Position numbers and translations under genes: made by a program. The notes under the pieces were generated by a model. The model made no database searches. It was not told the DNA's origin and saw only the letters and a list, made by a program, of their open reading frames with translations. Below are positions 36,717 to 47,415 of a stretch of DNA of 64,000 nucleotides, piece by piece (position 1 is the first letter of the stretch; every line of letters starts with the position of its first letter). Source of the stretch: Cheiracanthium punctorium (Eukaryota; Arthropoda; Arachnida; Araneae; Cheiracanthiidae). Where the stretch lies: assembly GCA_038373885.1 (NCBI GenBank), contig JAWZYV010012519.1, positions 310,001 to 374,000 on the forward strand. Reading direction: 5' to 3'.

Positions 36717-37887
36717 TACTACGAAATTATGTAGAATATGAAATCAAAATGATACAAAATAGGAATAGTATTGCTTATTAGGATTAAACATTAATTATAC
36801 ATAAGCATTATTGCATTAAATATTAATTATTGAATATTATTATTGTATGTATAGTTATTATGTAAGCTACATACAGTGTAAGTTTAACAGAAATAAGTTA
36901 ATTTAATTATGAAAATTAGTTTATTACTGTTAGGGATGGATGAGAGACCGCAAGACGAGACAAGACTTCTCGCGGTCTAGCAATTTCGCAAGACCAAACC
37001 AGACACGATACCACTGTTTGCGAGACGAGACTGCAAGACGATAGCTCGGGTCAGCTATCGCGAGAGGCAGCGAGACTGATCTCGCGCTAAAACTGGCAGC
37101 AATGGTTATAGTCAGTACCTCAGGTATATAAGACATTGCTTACAAGTCGGTACTCTAAGGAAACTGGAATTTTAGAATTACTTCCAAATAGACATTTTTA
37201 ATTATTATCTGTGTATTAAAAATGCATTTTGCAAATTAGTCTGTAACTCTTCTTGGAAGTATTTAAGTGAATTATTGAAACTTTTTTCCGCGGGTATTGT
37301 GTCGAGTGTAGGTAAAATACATTCATTAAGGAAGTTACCCCTGCAGCTAGAGCATTCAAAGACTCGTGTTTAACAACTGGTGTCCTATGCGGAATTTCGT
37401 AGCCCTTTTTGCAATAACATTACAAAAAACACTTATGTCAGAATAATTTAACATGCAGACTTAAAAGATGGTTCTTAAGCAGGGCCGAACTGAACCGCTG
37501 AATCGGCCCGGGTGATTCGATCAGACCGACCCCCATATTTTCCTTCGTGTACGACGAGAACCGAACAAAATAATGGAGTTTTCAATGCATCACTTCTTAG
37601 TGATTTAGTAGGAAGCTTTCCAGAGCTGAAAATTACGGAAAATGGGGGAACTGGTGAATTTATAGAATTTTAAAGTAGTCTAGGGCAGGGCTTCTCTGTA
37701 CCATTTATTTTAATACCTGTGCAAAATTTCAAGCCCATTGTCCTAACAGTGTAGAATTGTATACCGGAAAAACAAACAAACTTAATGTATTTTAATATAT
37801 AAGAATAATTATATATAAATATTACTATTTATAAAGGCAGTCTAGATGTGAGAACCATTGTTCAAAGATATGTCCCCTGCACAAGCC

Positions 37888-38130
37888 CGACCAGTGGCAT
37901 AGCGCTAGCGCTTTGAACTGGGAGACGGAAGGTGCCTGGTTCAAAACCAGGTCGCGACCTAACTGTTCGGAGTTTTCTGTGGTTTCCTCCGAAACTTCGC
38001 GTATATACGGGTTAGGACCTCCTAGAAAGTCCCCCACGGAGGGCATTCTCACCCCTCGGCCTAGAGCCCTCGCGTAGCTAATCGTCTGTAATCCCCCAAA
38101 CCAAGCTCCTTGCACATTTTGAGTAGCGAC
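37888..38130 (+). repeat. tRNA-derived SINE, family 2
   Basis: The head has an A-box-like AGTGGCATAGCGCTAGCGC and a B box CTGGTTCAAAACCAG. The body GACCTAACTGTTCGGAGTTT, GGTTTCCTCCGAAACTT and TATACGGGTTAGGACC is shared, with few changes, by the copy at 47222. The body pattern (AAATACGGGTTAG, then AAAGTCCCCCACGGAGGGCA) is like SINEs I associate with spiders. It inserted into the hAT-like element after that element was in place. Confidence 0.88.
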
Positions 38131-38671
38131 CCTGCTGGTCGCTGCCGAATCTATAGAGCTTCACGACGCTGCCCTTGGCTCGAATCTAGAGATTCCCGAG
38201 AACACCGAACCACCGGAACAGTCCTTCCGTGTTCTCAAGTACGTCTCGCAACCATCCGTAGTTTGTTTTAAAAGTAATTTGCAAGGAGATTCCATTGCAT
38301 GCAATTACATTTTGATACTTCGTACCCGAAAAAAAATATGAAGCAAGGGCTCATCCAAGGGGAAGGCACAGGAGTCGCGTGTCCCCTCCAAGGGATACAT
38401 ATTTACAGTATACAAAATGGCTTTCTTACCTGACAGTGGCATATTTCATGCAGTTCTAATGATATTCTAGTTTTGTGCAGCCCCCTCTCCAACAAAAAAA
38501 TATCGTTCCGTCATCCGCCATTGATATGAAGACAATAAGTGAAATTGCGATAAACATGAGACGTGTACATTATTTACTTCATACAGGAGAGTAAAAAGAA
38601 GGACAATTTGAGCGTCTCGAGACAGGTCTCGTACGAGACGTGACCGCGAGACGATACCTACAGATGCGAGA

Positions 38672-39081
38672 CAGTGGCGCACACAAGGGGGGGGGGTCCA
38701 AGGGGTCCGGACCCCCCAACATCGGTTTTGATTTTTTTTTTTTGATTGATTATTATCCTGTATCTATAGTAAATAAAACAATTCCAAAAAAAGGTAGCAA
38801 TAGTTTCAGTTCTAATAAATGAAAAAAGAAATTTTTTCTCATTTTCCTCAACTTTTAAAAAACGAACTGAAAGCGAATATAAAACACCATTTTGTTCTCA
38901 AAACTGAGCAACTATTACTTTCTTTTCTATTGTACTGTGTAGTGTATTCTTAGGGAACTGGATGGGACGAGTTTGGATGAATTCCATCTAATGAAACGAG
39001 CTCTTTCATCACTGATTTCTGTCAATCTGGAACATCCCTAAAAGTTGGACCCCCCATCCAAAAATCCTGTGTGCGCCCCTG
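38672..39081. mobile_element. 410-bp hAT-type MITE nested in the hAT-like element
   Basis: Ends read CAGTGGCGCACACAAGG and, in reverse, CAGGGGCGCACACAGGA, followed by G-rich and C-rich subterminal tracts. Flanks are ATGCGAGA and CCGCGAGA, an imperfect 8-bp match that is hard to judge because the target is itself a tandem array of GATGCGAGACGAT units. No coding capacity. Confidence 0.8.
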
Positions 39082-39190
39082 CCGCGAGATGATATCTACG
39101 GATGCGAGACGATGCCTCCAGGTGCGAGACGAGACGATAACTGAGCTATTTCTCGTCTCACATGGTCTCGCATCCATCCCTAATTACTGT

Positions 39191-41287
39191 ATTACATTTG
39201 TAATGCGTACGTATGTATTAAGGGTGTTGTACTTCACACATACCCACTACTGTATACGTAACTGATACAGTTGCATTAAAATTGTACTTACATAAGGAAT
39301 AAAAACGAACGATACATGAAGAATCTGTACTGAAATAGTCATTAATCTTGCTTTGTCGGCAAACTTTTTTATTTTTATACAGTGACAGAACAGTATGGTA
39401 TTACATACTGTACTATATATACAGTGGGAATGGCAAGCAATAAATAGAAAAAAATGTAAAACTTTTCTATCATTGACGATTACTTTCTTTGATGAGAATT
39501 GCTCGGCATCCAGGAGAAAAAACAACGCCTACAACTGCTGAACGATATCTGCTGTTTTGCTTAAACTCGTTCTGTACGCATAATTAAAGAGAAAATAAGT
39601 TGGCTCCCGTAAGCTTCACGCGAATTTTAATAAATGCTTTCTAGGAAGTATTCAGATTCATCATTTCAGTGAATCTATCCTGACAGAATACTTTTTATAC
39701 AATAGAAAGAGAAAATACAAAAATTCTCAAGCGTTACAGATATTTATGAGGTACGGAATATAATATACTAAAGGTAGAGTATTATTCTTAAAAGCTTTTT
39801 TTTTCCGTCACGAACTACCCTTCCAAACTGAACGCGTTAAGAAATATGTTCAAGACTTTCGTGGAAATTGCTCCATGCTTGGCTTCAGCTATGAAGATGA
39901 TACCGGAAGACACTATCATTAGAGCGATGGCTGTAAAAATGAGGTTTAGAAAATGATGACTAACATTCTAAAACTAAATAAAGAAGAACTACCGGTAAAA
40001 TATAAGTGTTTCCTGAAATTTCATTTTTATTTTCTCTGCCCTGACCTGTGAAGTTGTGCTTTATTTAGCTTGAGATGGGATTGTCGAAGTTTTTATTTTA
40101 TGCCTCTTTATTTTTCAGAAAGGGATTTAGTATAGTAATTTGCCCGAATATGAATCACGCACTTATGAGATTCTCTGAATTCTGAGCTGTCTGTTCATTG
40201 TCGGATGCAGATAATTTTTTAGCTTATTTTAAATGCAACCGAAGACGACCTATTTTCCATGAAACTGTCAAATTGTAAAGAACTTTTACAACTTTATCAT
40301 TTTCTCCCCCAGTAGCTCCATGTCATACTTCTTACGAAGCCGTAGTTGGTATTATTTCTGCTGCTACAGATGCGAGATATTTTACTACGGGAAGGTGATA
40401 AACGTTAGAAAAACAAATATGCATATGTAATAAGAATGACCTTTTGAAGTTATTTGCTGCATACGTTAGAAAATATGTGCAAGAGATGCCATATTTTGTC
40501 TTAAAATGTGTAAAACCAATATAAGAAATGTCATTGGGATAAAATTTCATCAGACGTACTCGCTGGAAGGTTAGACGTGTTTTTAAATTTTTATTTCCGG
40601 TTCTTTTCATCGGAAATATTTGTTATCTGAGTAAACTTGATTCCATTAATTCCAATGTTCTTTTATAAAAGTCTGTAAGTAGCATTAAATATCCTAAAAC
40701 ATTTAAAGATACAAAGGGCTTTCTAAACAACGACTTCTCAAGAATAGAAAAGTTCAATACAAAATATTTCTAATAATGACACCGCGTGTAAATGAAAGTT
40801 TAATTTTAATCTATAATAACAATATTTATATATGAGTTATTACAGCTTTGAAGGTTCTTTTTAAAAAGGAACTGCACAACAAAATCGATATTTGAGGGAA
40901 TTTTTATAAAGTTAAGAATTCTTTCGTAAACTGGTCTCGCATTTACTGCATTTATTTTTTATCATGGTACAAAATTAAGGGTTTTTGAAATGTCTATAAT
41001 TGACACGATTGAAAATGTATTTCAGAAGCTTTTGTATCGGCAATGAGTTTAACATATCGTCATTATTACAGTTTTGAACTTTAATGTTAAATGAGTTTTT
41101 CTCTCAATGAAATCTTATCTTGAGTTAAAAAATTTTGTTAAAAAATGAATTGATATTATTGTTCCTTTCCTTATATTTCAGTTTTTACGTTAGACATGTA
41201 AAAAATCACGTGTTTTAGAACGACAAAAGTTTTAAAACTAAATTAAAATATCTAGCTGAATGTTCTTTTTCATGAAATATATACATA
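39191..41287. other. No gene seen
   Basis: AT-rich spacer without recognised coding, RNA or terminal-repeat signals. Confidence 0.5.
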
Positions 41288-41625
41288 TTATGTACCATAT
41301 CCCCAGATTACAAAAACCTTTCAAGCTAACTGCAATAAACTTAACTCAGAAAAGGATCAAATTTCGTACAGCTTAAAAAACTATGAAATTCTGAGAGAAT
41401 TATGCACAGAAATGTATAACTATTTTACTTTGTTAATTGATTTTTTGATTTTTCATAAGTAAAAATTAAACAGTTTATAAAAGACTATGAAATATATATA
41501 CTTTATGTACCAAATACCCTGTTTACAAAAACCTTTCATTTGTTAGAGAATCTAGAAGATATACATTGTGTATAGAATCTCCTGCTTACAAAAACCTTTC
41601 TTTAGTTAGAGAATCTAGAAGAAAA
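41288..41625 (+). repeat. Irregular repeat of TTACAAAAACCTTTC-containing units
   Basis: Three units share (A/T/C)TTACAAAAACCTTTC: near 41308, 41522 and 41587. Two are followed by TTAGAGAATCTAGAAGA, and the first two are preceded by TATGTACC. ACTGCAATAA plus TTAACTCAGA appears both at the start (41330) and at the end (41637). This looks like a degraded tandem array. Confidence 0.7.
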
Positions 41626-41681
41626 TAAAAACTGACTGCAATAAGTTTAACTCAGATTCCAGCTGGCTGTGCCCGCGCTGT

Positions 41682-41820
41682 CGTCAAAAAAGGGTCTCTA
41701 GATCTGTGGCACGCGATGAACGTTTCGATCGTCCGCCATCTTGCTGGTAGTTAACTCGAGCGATGGCAACGGCTGCCCTTTTTTCAGCATTGGGAAAGGG
41801 TTGCGCCTCAAAGGGTTAAA
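41682..41820. repeat. 139-bp dispersed repeat, copy 1
   Basis: Matches 55571-55709 in the same orientation with about three substitutions (for example GATCGTCCGCC versus GATCTTCCGCC). It contains CCGCCATCTTGCTGG and ends CGCCTCAAAGGGTTAAA. Both copies are preceded by CCAGCTG, with about 16 bp extra here, so the repeat unit is somewhat longer than 139 bp. No coding motif, terminal repeat or poly-A tail was recognised. Confidence 0.92.
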
Positions 41821-42081
41821 ACGAAGTGCCATAACGGATCACTCTCTTCAAAACAGCCTGTTTGATGGAATCAGTTTTGAAGGGCCATTAACAAAGGTTT
41901 TTAATTATAACTTAGCTTTGGAAGAATGGTAAAATACATTAGAGGAGTGCACAGATGTTATTAAATAATAATAAATCTCAGTAATAATATGGATTAAAGC
42001 ACAATATAATATGTGACACTCATAATTTTTCAACGGGCGCCCTGCAGCTAACAACACGATAAGTAAGCCTGCCCTAATATA

Positions 42082-43368
42082 CAGAGTGTCCGTCCAGTTC
42101 TAACGGTGCCCAATGGCTATTTCCTAACCTTAGTCTGAGACACATAGTTCCAGTAGCAAAAGTGCTTTGAATTTTATAATCTATTATATTAGAAACACAA
42201 TAGAAATCAGTAAATCAATTCCAATAAAAATACGGAATTTAAGTTTTTATAAGGCCCCCGGTTCTATCAGTTATGCTTAGAAATTTTTTCTTTATACAAT
42301 TTGATGTACAATAAAAAAAAAAAAAAAAAAAAACTCTTCCTTATGCGACCAAAATTTACCGAGTTATAAAGCAGCAAATATTTTGACTTAAGTCACTTTT
42401 TCATGCTTAAAAATGTGCCGCTATGGTAAACCGATAAGAGATAAAATAAATATTGAAATTTTAAATTATAGGTTTTAGTTTCATTTTCTGGCATAATGCG
42501 GAAAAGGAAGCAAAACTAATTTTAAAATACTAATCTTTAAGCAGCAGATTATAGTCAGGCTCTATAAAAGTCTATCCGGGGTCAGACTTACAAAATCGTA
42601 TATGTGTAGTATGCAGATGTGTAGCACTGAGTATGCTACGCAAAGTACAAGAAGAGTTTTTTCTACACGGTGCATATTTGTCTTGCAGGTGAAGCAAGCT
42701 ACTTTTGAGCAAATGTTACTCTAACATAATTTGTAATATTATTTTAAGTTTCTAAGATACATATATTTGTATTTTAAAAAGGTTTAATTTTCTAATTTAA
42801 TGTTTCAAAAAGTGTTTTATTTCCTTGTTTTTTATTTTGAGTTATTTAACACCAGTTCATTTAAAAACTTGTTAAAAATTCTATTTTCAGAATAAGCTAT
42901 ATTTATATGTTAATTTATTGGATACACATAGTTACATGTTTATCTTCTTTAATTGTAATCTATATTCATAAAATAGTTAATTAAATTGCTAACTACATGG
43001 CTCAAACCACGTATATTAATTTTTCTCAAATTCATTTTGTATACAACCCCTTTTTCGCTGCTCGAAAAGTGTTCTAAATTTAAGCAGCTGTAACTCGATG
43101 AATTTTGGTCGTAGAAGGACGATTTTTTTTATTGTGCATGAAATTGCATAAAGATGAATTTTCCAAATATAACTGGTAGGACCGGGGGATCGTATAAAAA
43201 TTTGAATTCCGTAATTTTTACAGGAACTGATTTATTGACTGATATTGTGTGTGTGTGTGTGTTTTTGGTATAATAGATTATATAAAGTATTTTCGTAACT
43301 GGAACTATGTGTCTCTGACAAACGGTTTAGGAAATAGCCATTGGGCACCGTTAGCACTAGACACCCTG
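42082..43368. mobile_element. 1.29-kb TA-flanked element with about 290-bp inverted repeats
   Basis: Left end CAGAGTGTCCGTCCAGTTCT and right end in reverse CAGGGTGTCTAGTGCTAACG are each next to TA. The arms share AACGGTGCCCAATGGCTATT and GACACATAGTTCCAGT. They extend, with a (GT)n expansion in the right arm (43246-43262) and a poly-A run in the left (42311-42332), to AAATTTACCGAGTTATA versus AAATTCATCGAGTTACA. No transposase frame is seen in the AT-rich centre. A Tc1/mariner-type non-autonomous element is likely. Confidence 0.85.
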
Positions 43369-43651
43369 TATATACCGCGGTAAACAAAAGAAACTACTTG
43401 ACCATTTTCTTTTTAGTTTATTTATTTTTGGATACTGTTATTTTATTTGTGAATTATCAAAAGATATCATTGTAATTAGTATTAAATTAATTTTTGGTTT
43501 TATTTTATCTATGAAAATTAGTCAAATATCCTCTCACTATTAAAAAGCTATGCATTATAGTAGCAAATAACTGTACTGGTTACCCTATAAATTAGTTGGA
43601 CCCTAAAAAATTTTGAATCACCATTATATGGAAAACTAAGAGGGAGAGTGT

Positions 43652-43800
43652 GTGCTCGTTGTCCGGGTCATCAATGAAAGGAGAGCGAGTGCTGGCTTTG
43701 ATCCCGCGAAATCCGTGTGGCAGACTAAAGCGCTTTCCGATCAGCCTACAAGTACCCATTTGCGTAGCCTTTAATTGCTGATATGTTACGTGCTCGGAGG
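43652..43800 (-). repeat. tRNA-like SINE candidate
   Basis: On the minus strand TAGGCTGATCGGAAAGCGC resembles a tRNA D-arm/A-box region. CACACGGATTTCGCGGGATC with AAAGCC resembles a variable arm plus B box of a Ser/Leu-type tRNA. No other copy is in the window, and no complete cloverleaf forms by eye. Confidence 0.45.
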
Positions 43801-44734
43801 CAATTTCGTGCCTCCACAGTTTGTTATCTTGCCGAGAAAGGAAGTGATCCATCAGCTAAGCATGTTGTGGTCTGCAGTGACTTCTTATTTATATGAAGTC
43901 CTTATTAATTGTTACAGAGTGAAAACCAAGTCTAGAAATGTCGTTTTTACATATAAACAGTCGAGGATTCGCTTAGAATCATGAAAAGGTCATTGTTGGC
44001 ATCTGCAAAGATATTCGCTCAAGCCATCACACCACAGTTTCCAACTGATAATTTCTAGCATGATAGCAGGTTTGTATTTTGTGGCACACTACCTCCAGAT
44101 GAACTTCCATTATAAGAACATCTTACCACTGAAAAGAACATTGTTTCATTCATTTTTCCTCAGTTCACATGATTTGAATTCTTACTGGGAAGAGCGATGA
44201 CTTGCTGAAAATTGCATATCAATGAGCATACACGTACCACAGCGAGGAACCGATTTCATGCATTTCAATTTGAAAATCTTATATCCAAGTGAAGATGCTA
44301 TTCGGGAAGACAGGAATTCAAATTTCAGTTTCTTTCAGATATTATCTTAAAACATTCATCCTCATTTAGGGCATTGTCTCATCTACGCCCTTGTTCTGTT
44401 CTTTGGTCTGCATTTACAGTCTGCAAACGACGATCTTAGATCCTAACATTTTGGGAGAACTCCTGTGCCTTTCCTTGTCCGGCCTTTTTCAACGGTCAAT
44501 GACTTTTAAAGTTTCTAATTTCGTCAAATTATTTCATTAAGGTTCGGTAAGTCGTGATAGAATAACTCTCCATACATTCTGATCACTTCTTTTAATCACT
44601 GTCAAGTTTAAAACTAAATTCTATCGTTCCCTGTAAGTTTTTTTTTTTAATTTTTATTAGTTAAACACTTTCATACTAAATTTGCTTTAGTATCTTTCTT
44701 ATTTCAATTCCTTAAAAGTATTCAACTAGACCAG
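43801..44734. other. No gene seen
   Basis: Mixed-composition spacer with no recognised coding or repeat feature. Confidence 0.45.
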
Positions 44735-44805
44735 TGACAGATTCAGGGAAGGGGCTAGGGGGCTTCAGCCCCACCTTCCCCAAAACTCATTGCTTTGAGG
44801 TAACA
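44735..44805 (+). repeat. hAT-type MITE end fragment
   Basis: CAGTGACAGATTCAGGGAAG followed by GGGGGCTTCAGCCCC resembles the CAGTGGCGGATTCAGGG start of hAT MITEs. Only one end is recognisable. Confidence 0.45.
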
Positions 44806-45181
44806 TTTGCACGCTACATCATTGTGTACTTTGTTTAGATCAAATGAGATTTTATTATGAAGTAGTTCCCCAGAAAAAAAATAAAATTACATTACTTTAG
44901 TGTAACATTTTGCCATACTGTACTTTCTTTTTAGGACAAATAAGCTTTTTGTAATAAAAAATTCTTTCCCAAAAAGTTTTATATCCGCAAATGAATTGCA
45001 TTGCATCATTGTTTTGTAGAGATACAATGTATTTTAATTTACTGCTGGCGATGAGCATGGTAATGCGACTCTTAAACTAAGATTTTGGGTCATACATTAT
45101 ATTCAGATAATTTCGATCTGTAAAATTGCGCGAAAATGTCTTTAAGGAGATGAAGAAAAACCAGTTTATACTTACAATATG

Positions 45182-45186
<5 letters not shown>

Positions 45187-45229
<43 letters not shown>
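45187..45229. repeat. (TA)n microsatellite
   Basis: About 20 TA units. The run resumes at 45425-45438, so the elements at 45231 and 45439 sit inside or beside one original TA tract. Confidence 0.95.
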
Positions 45230-45230
<1 letters not shown>

Positions 45231-45424
45231 GCGCCGGCAGAATATTTCCCAGGGGGGCAAGGACTACTCCAAGGGGGGGCAAAGACTACTCAAGGGGGGG
45301 GGATGCAAAGACTACATAAAAGTGCTGGTTACCATGTTGGAAAGAGCAAAAAAGCAAGGGAAAACACTGCATACAAAAATCCAGGGGGGGGGGAATTGCC
45401 CCCCTTGCCCTATACTACCGGTGC
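45231..45424. mobile_element. 194-bp G-rich MITE inside a TA microsatellite
   Basis: Ends read GCGCCGGCAGAATAT and, in reverse, GCACCGGTAGTATA. Each arm continues with G-run/CAAGG motifs, and the array GGGGGGCAARGACTACTC recurs about three times at 45254-45316. TA repeats flank both sides, so a target duplication cannot be measured. Confidence 0.7.
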
Positions 45425-45438
45425 TATATATATATATA

Positions 45439-45537
45439 CCCAGCAAACACAACAGGTTCTCTGAACATCTATTAACGTTCAGAAGACGTTTTCTGAACGG
45501 TAATAGACTTTCAGAGAACCTGTGTGTGTTTGATGGG
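45439..45537. mobile_element. Palindromic MITE (CCCAGCAAACAC family), copy 1
   Basis: A 99-bp near-complete hairpin starting CCCAGCAAACACAACAGG and ending in its diverged inverse, flanked by TA. The interior carries AACGTTCAGAAGACGTT. It is the same family as 56510-56609, but with more arm mismatches. Confidence 0.85.
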
Positions 45538-45539
45538 TA

Positions 45540-46682
45540 TATATATTGCGTTTTTAAAACTTTATACGTTAATTCGATCCGACAAAAAAAATTAAATTAA
45601 ATACAGGTAATTTGATTACGTTTATTAAAGGTGCACTTCCAGATAAATTAAATTCATAAAAAAAATCAGTATTAATATTTCTCATAAGATTGAAGCAATT
45701 TTTCAAAAGAAATTGCTAAGGAGTGGTATCTAATTGACCCTTTTCCCCCATTTTCCAACAACTTCTGACTAATCTGTTCGGCCACACACACGCACACACA
45801 CACTCTCACTTTCTCCATTATGGGATGAATTTCTTCTTCCAGTCGACTGTAACTAAGAAATCCAGTTACATGCAATCTTCAAAAGATACATGAAAAATAA
45901 CAATAATGAAAAGAAAAAAATTGAAGAAGCCATTCAAAGCAATCCAAACCTCATGGATGAACAAAAAAAAAAAAAAAAACTAATCGCCGGAAGATTTTAT
46001 ATGAAGAAGAAGAGAGGGGAAAAAAAAAAATCAAACAAAAACGCTGTTTCGAATTCAATGATGCAGTTCCATACTTACTTACCCAGCATGCAAAAGAAGC
46101 TGCTTTGTATGGGAGGAGGGGGTTTGAGAAATAATCATCCTCTATGGCGAGGTCCAATTAAGAAGAAAAGGTGCGCTTTTCTAATTAGTTAGCCTGCGCG
46201 TGTGAATTGGGTCAAGCTGGCCAGGCGTTCAATGAGCCTCAGATGAATAGAGTGCCAACATGTACGCGGGAGCGAAATGAAATTATTCTTCGGAAAACAG
46301 TAGCAAAAAGCCAAGGCGAGTCAAAAAAACAACAAGCATCACGTTTTACAAAGAGACGGGTTGTTTGCAACTGGAGCTTTAAAGTGCGCGTAATGATGTG
46401 TACGAGGGCGGGAAGGTACGGACAGTCTTTTGCTGCCCTGACGCAACCTACAATTGTCTGTTTCTCTTGGCGTTCCACGTTGGTCACTTTCGTCAAAAAT
46501 TTTCTTTGGAGAAAGCCTAACTTTGCGAGCTCGCTTCTTCCGGTGGAATGACATGGCTGAAAAAAAACTATTTACGAAAAAAAAAAAAAAGATTAAATTA
46601 ATATAAATATTTTTAATGATTGAGCGTCCCGAAGTGCTCTGTGCTCTATACTCCGTTCCCATAAGAACACGGCAAGTGAAGC
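45540..46682. other. No recognised gene; low-complexity and GC-richer DNA
   Basis: 45890-46040 is A-rich low-complexity DNA that gives lysine-rich translations only. 46200-46560 is GC-richer and open on both strands, but neither translation shows a known domain, signal peptide or codon bias. It could be a conserved non-coding region or an unrecognised exon. Confidence 0.4.
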
Positions 46683-46985
46683 AAAATCCGGCTAGGTCAG
46701 TGCTTGGGACGGCCAGCTCCCTCTCAGCTCGACTGCTGTGGGACCGTGTTCACTAATGGGAGCTGGTGCACGTAAAATCCGTCGAGGCTCCAATGTCCTC
46801 CATGTTTAACGCTTCCTCTGGAGGTGCCGATTTCAGGGGTTGGTCCCTCCTCTGGAATGGGTTCAAAATTAGGGGATTCCGGACTAAAGTCGGACTTCCT
46901 CCCACTGGGACCCACTAAAAATGGAAAACGCCCCCCTCTGATTGTCAGAGGCCATAAGCAGCAATAATAATAACAATGATTGAGC
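46683..46985 (+). repeat. SINE-like body with (AAT)n tail
   Basis: The interval is GC-richer than its surroundings. It contains TGGAATGGGTTCAAAATTA, then GACTAAAGTCGGACTTCC, and ends in GCAGCAATAATAATAAC. This 3' architecture (GGGTTCAAAATTA, a short stem, then an AAT tail) resembles spider tRNA-SINEs that I recall. The tRNA head is not recognisable. It may be a 5'-altered relative of family 2. Confidence 0.5.
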
Positions 46986-47221
46986 AAAGATTCGTGATAA
47001 CGATAATATTTAATAAATAATAATGACTACTTTTAACGTTTGCATCCACTGATAAATATAATAGGTCAAACTAACTTTTTGCAGGCGTTTGATTAAGTTT
47101 AACTGCTAAATCTTTCTGTATAAAAAGAACGGTTACCGTCAGAATGAATTGATGTTGTTGTGAACATGTATGTTGGATTTGTGTGCTAGGCTCGAAGCCG
47201 CTTATAAATCCTCGTCAGAAG

Positions 47222-47415
47222 CACAGCACAAGGGGAGGGGGTGCCCACCGTGGGGGTCTCTCAAAGGGGTCCTAACCCGTATTTACGCTAAGTTTCGGAG
47301 GAAACCACGGAAAACTCCGAACGGTTAGGTCGACGGACGCGCGATAGGACCCGAAACCGGGACCTTCACACTTCGCCCGTCTAAAATTTCTAGTGACACA
47401 ATCACTGTGCCATGA
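47222..47415 (-). repeat. tRNA-derived SINE, family 2
   Basis: On the minus strand a head with GGCACAGTGATTGTGTCAC and a B-box-like CCCGGTTTCGGGTCC leads into GACCTAACCGTTCGGAGTTT, GGTTTCCTCCGAAACTTAGC and AAATACGGGTTAGGACCCC. These match the copy at 37888 almost word for word. Confidence 0.88.

Larger units (their letters stand above)
36931..39182. mobile_element. hAT-like non-autonomous element with 8-bp target duplication
   Basis: Both ends read TAGGGATGGATG(A/C)GAGACC, and the identical 8-mer ATTACTGT sits just outside each (36923-36930 and 39183-39190). An 8-bp duplication is a hallmark of hAT and related transposases. Subterminal regions are packed with GCGAGACGAGAC-type repeats in both orientations (36945-37085, 38610-38670, 39081-39175). 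Two later insertions lie inside: a SINE (37888) and a hAT-type MITE (38672-39081). No transposase was recognised; the element relied on one encoded elsewhere. Confidence 0.88.

Noticed and set aside
37888..37960. Possible tRNA gene (also at 12249, 22150, 24970, 47350)
   Set aside because: Polymerase III boxes are present, but the cloverleaf is broken, there is a SINE body downstream and the sequences are repeated; these are SINE heads.
45126..46192. Frames rich in Tyr-Ile or Lys repeats
   Set aside because: They translate a TA microsatellite and A-rich low-complexity DNA.
46207..46662. Overlapping plus- and minus-strand frames of 85-114 codons
   Set aside because: No domain, signal peptide or splice-supported extension recognised; open on both strands, so likely composition-driven.
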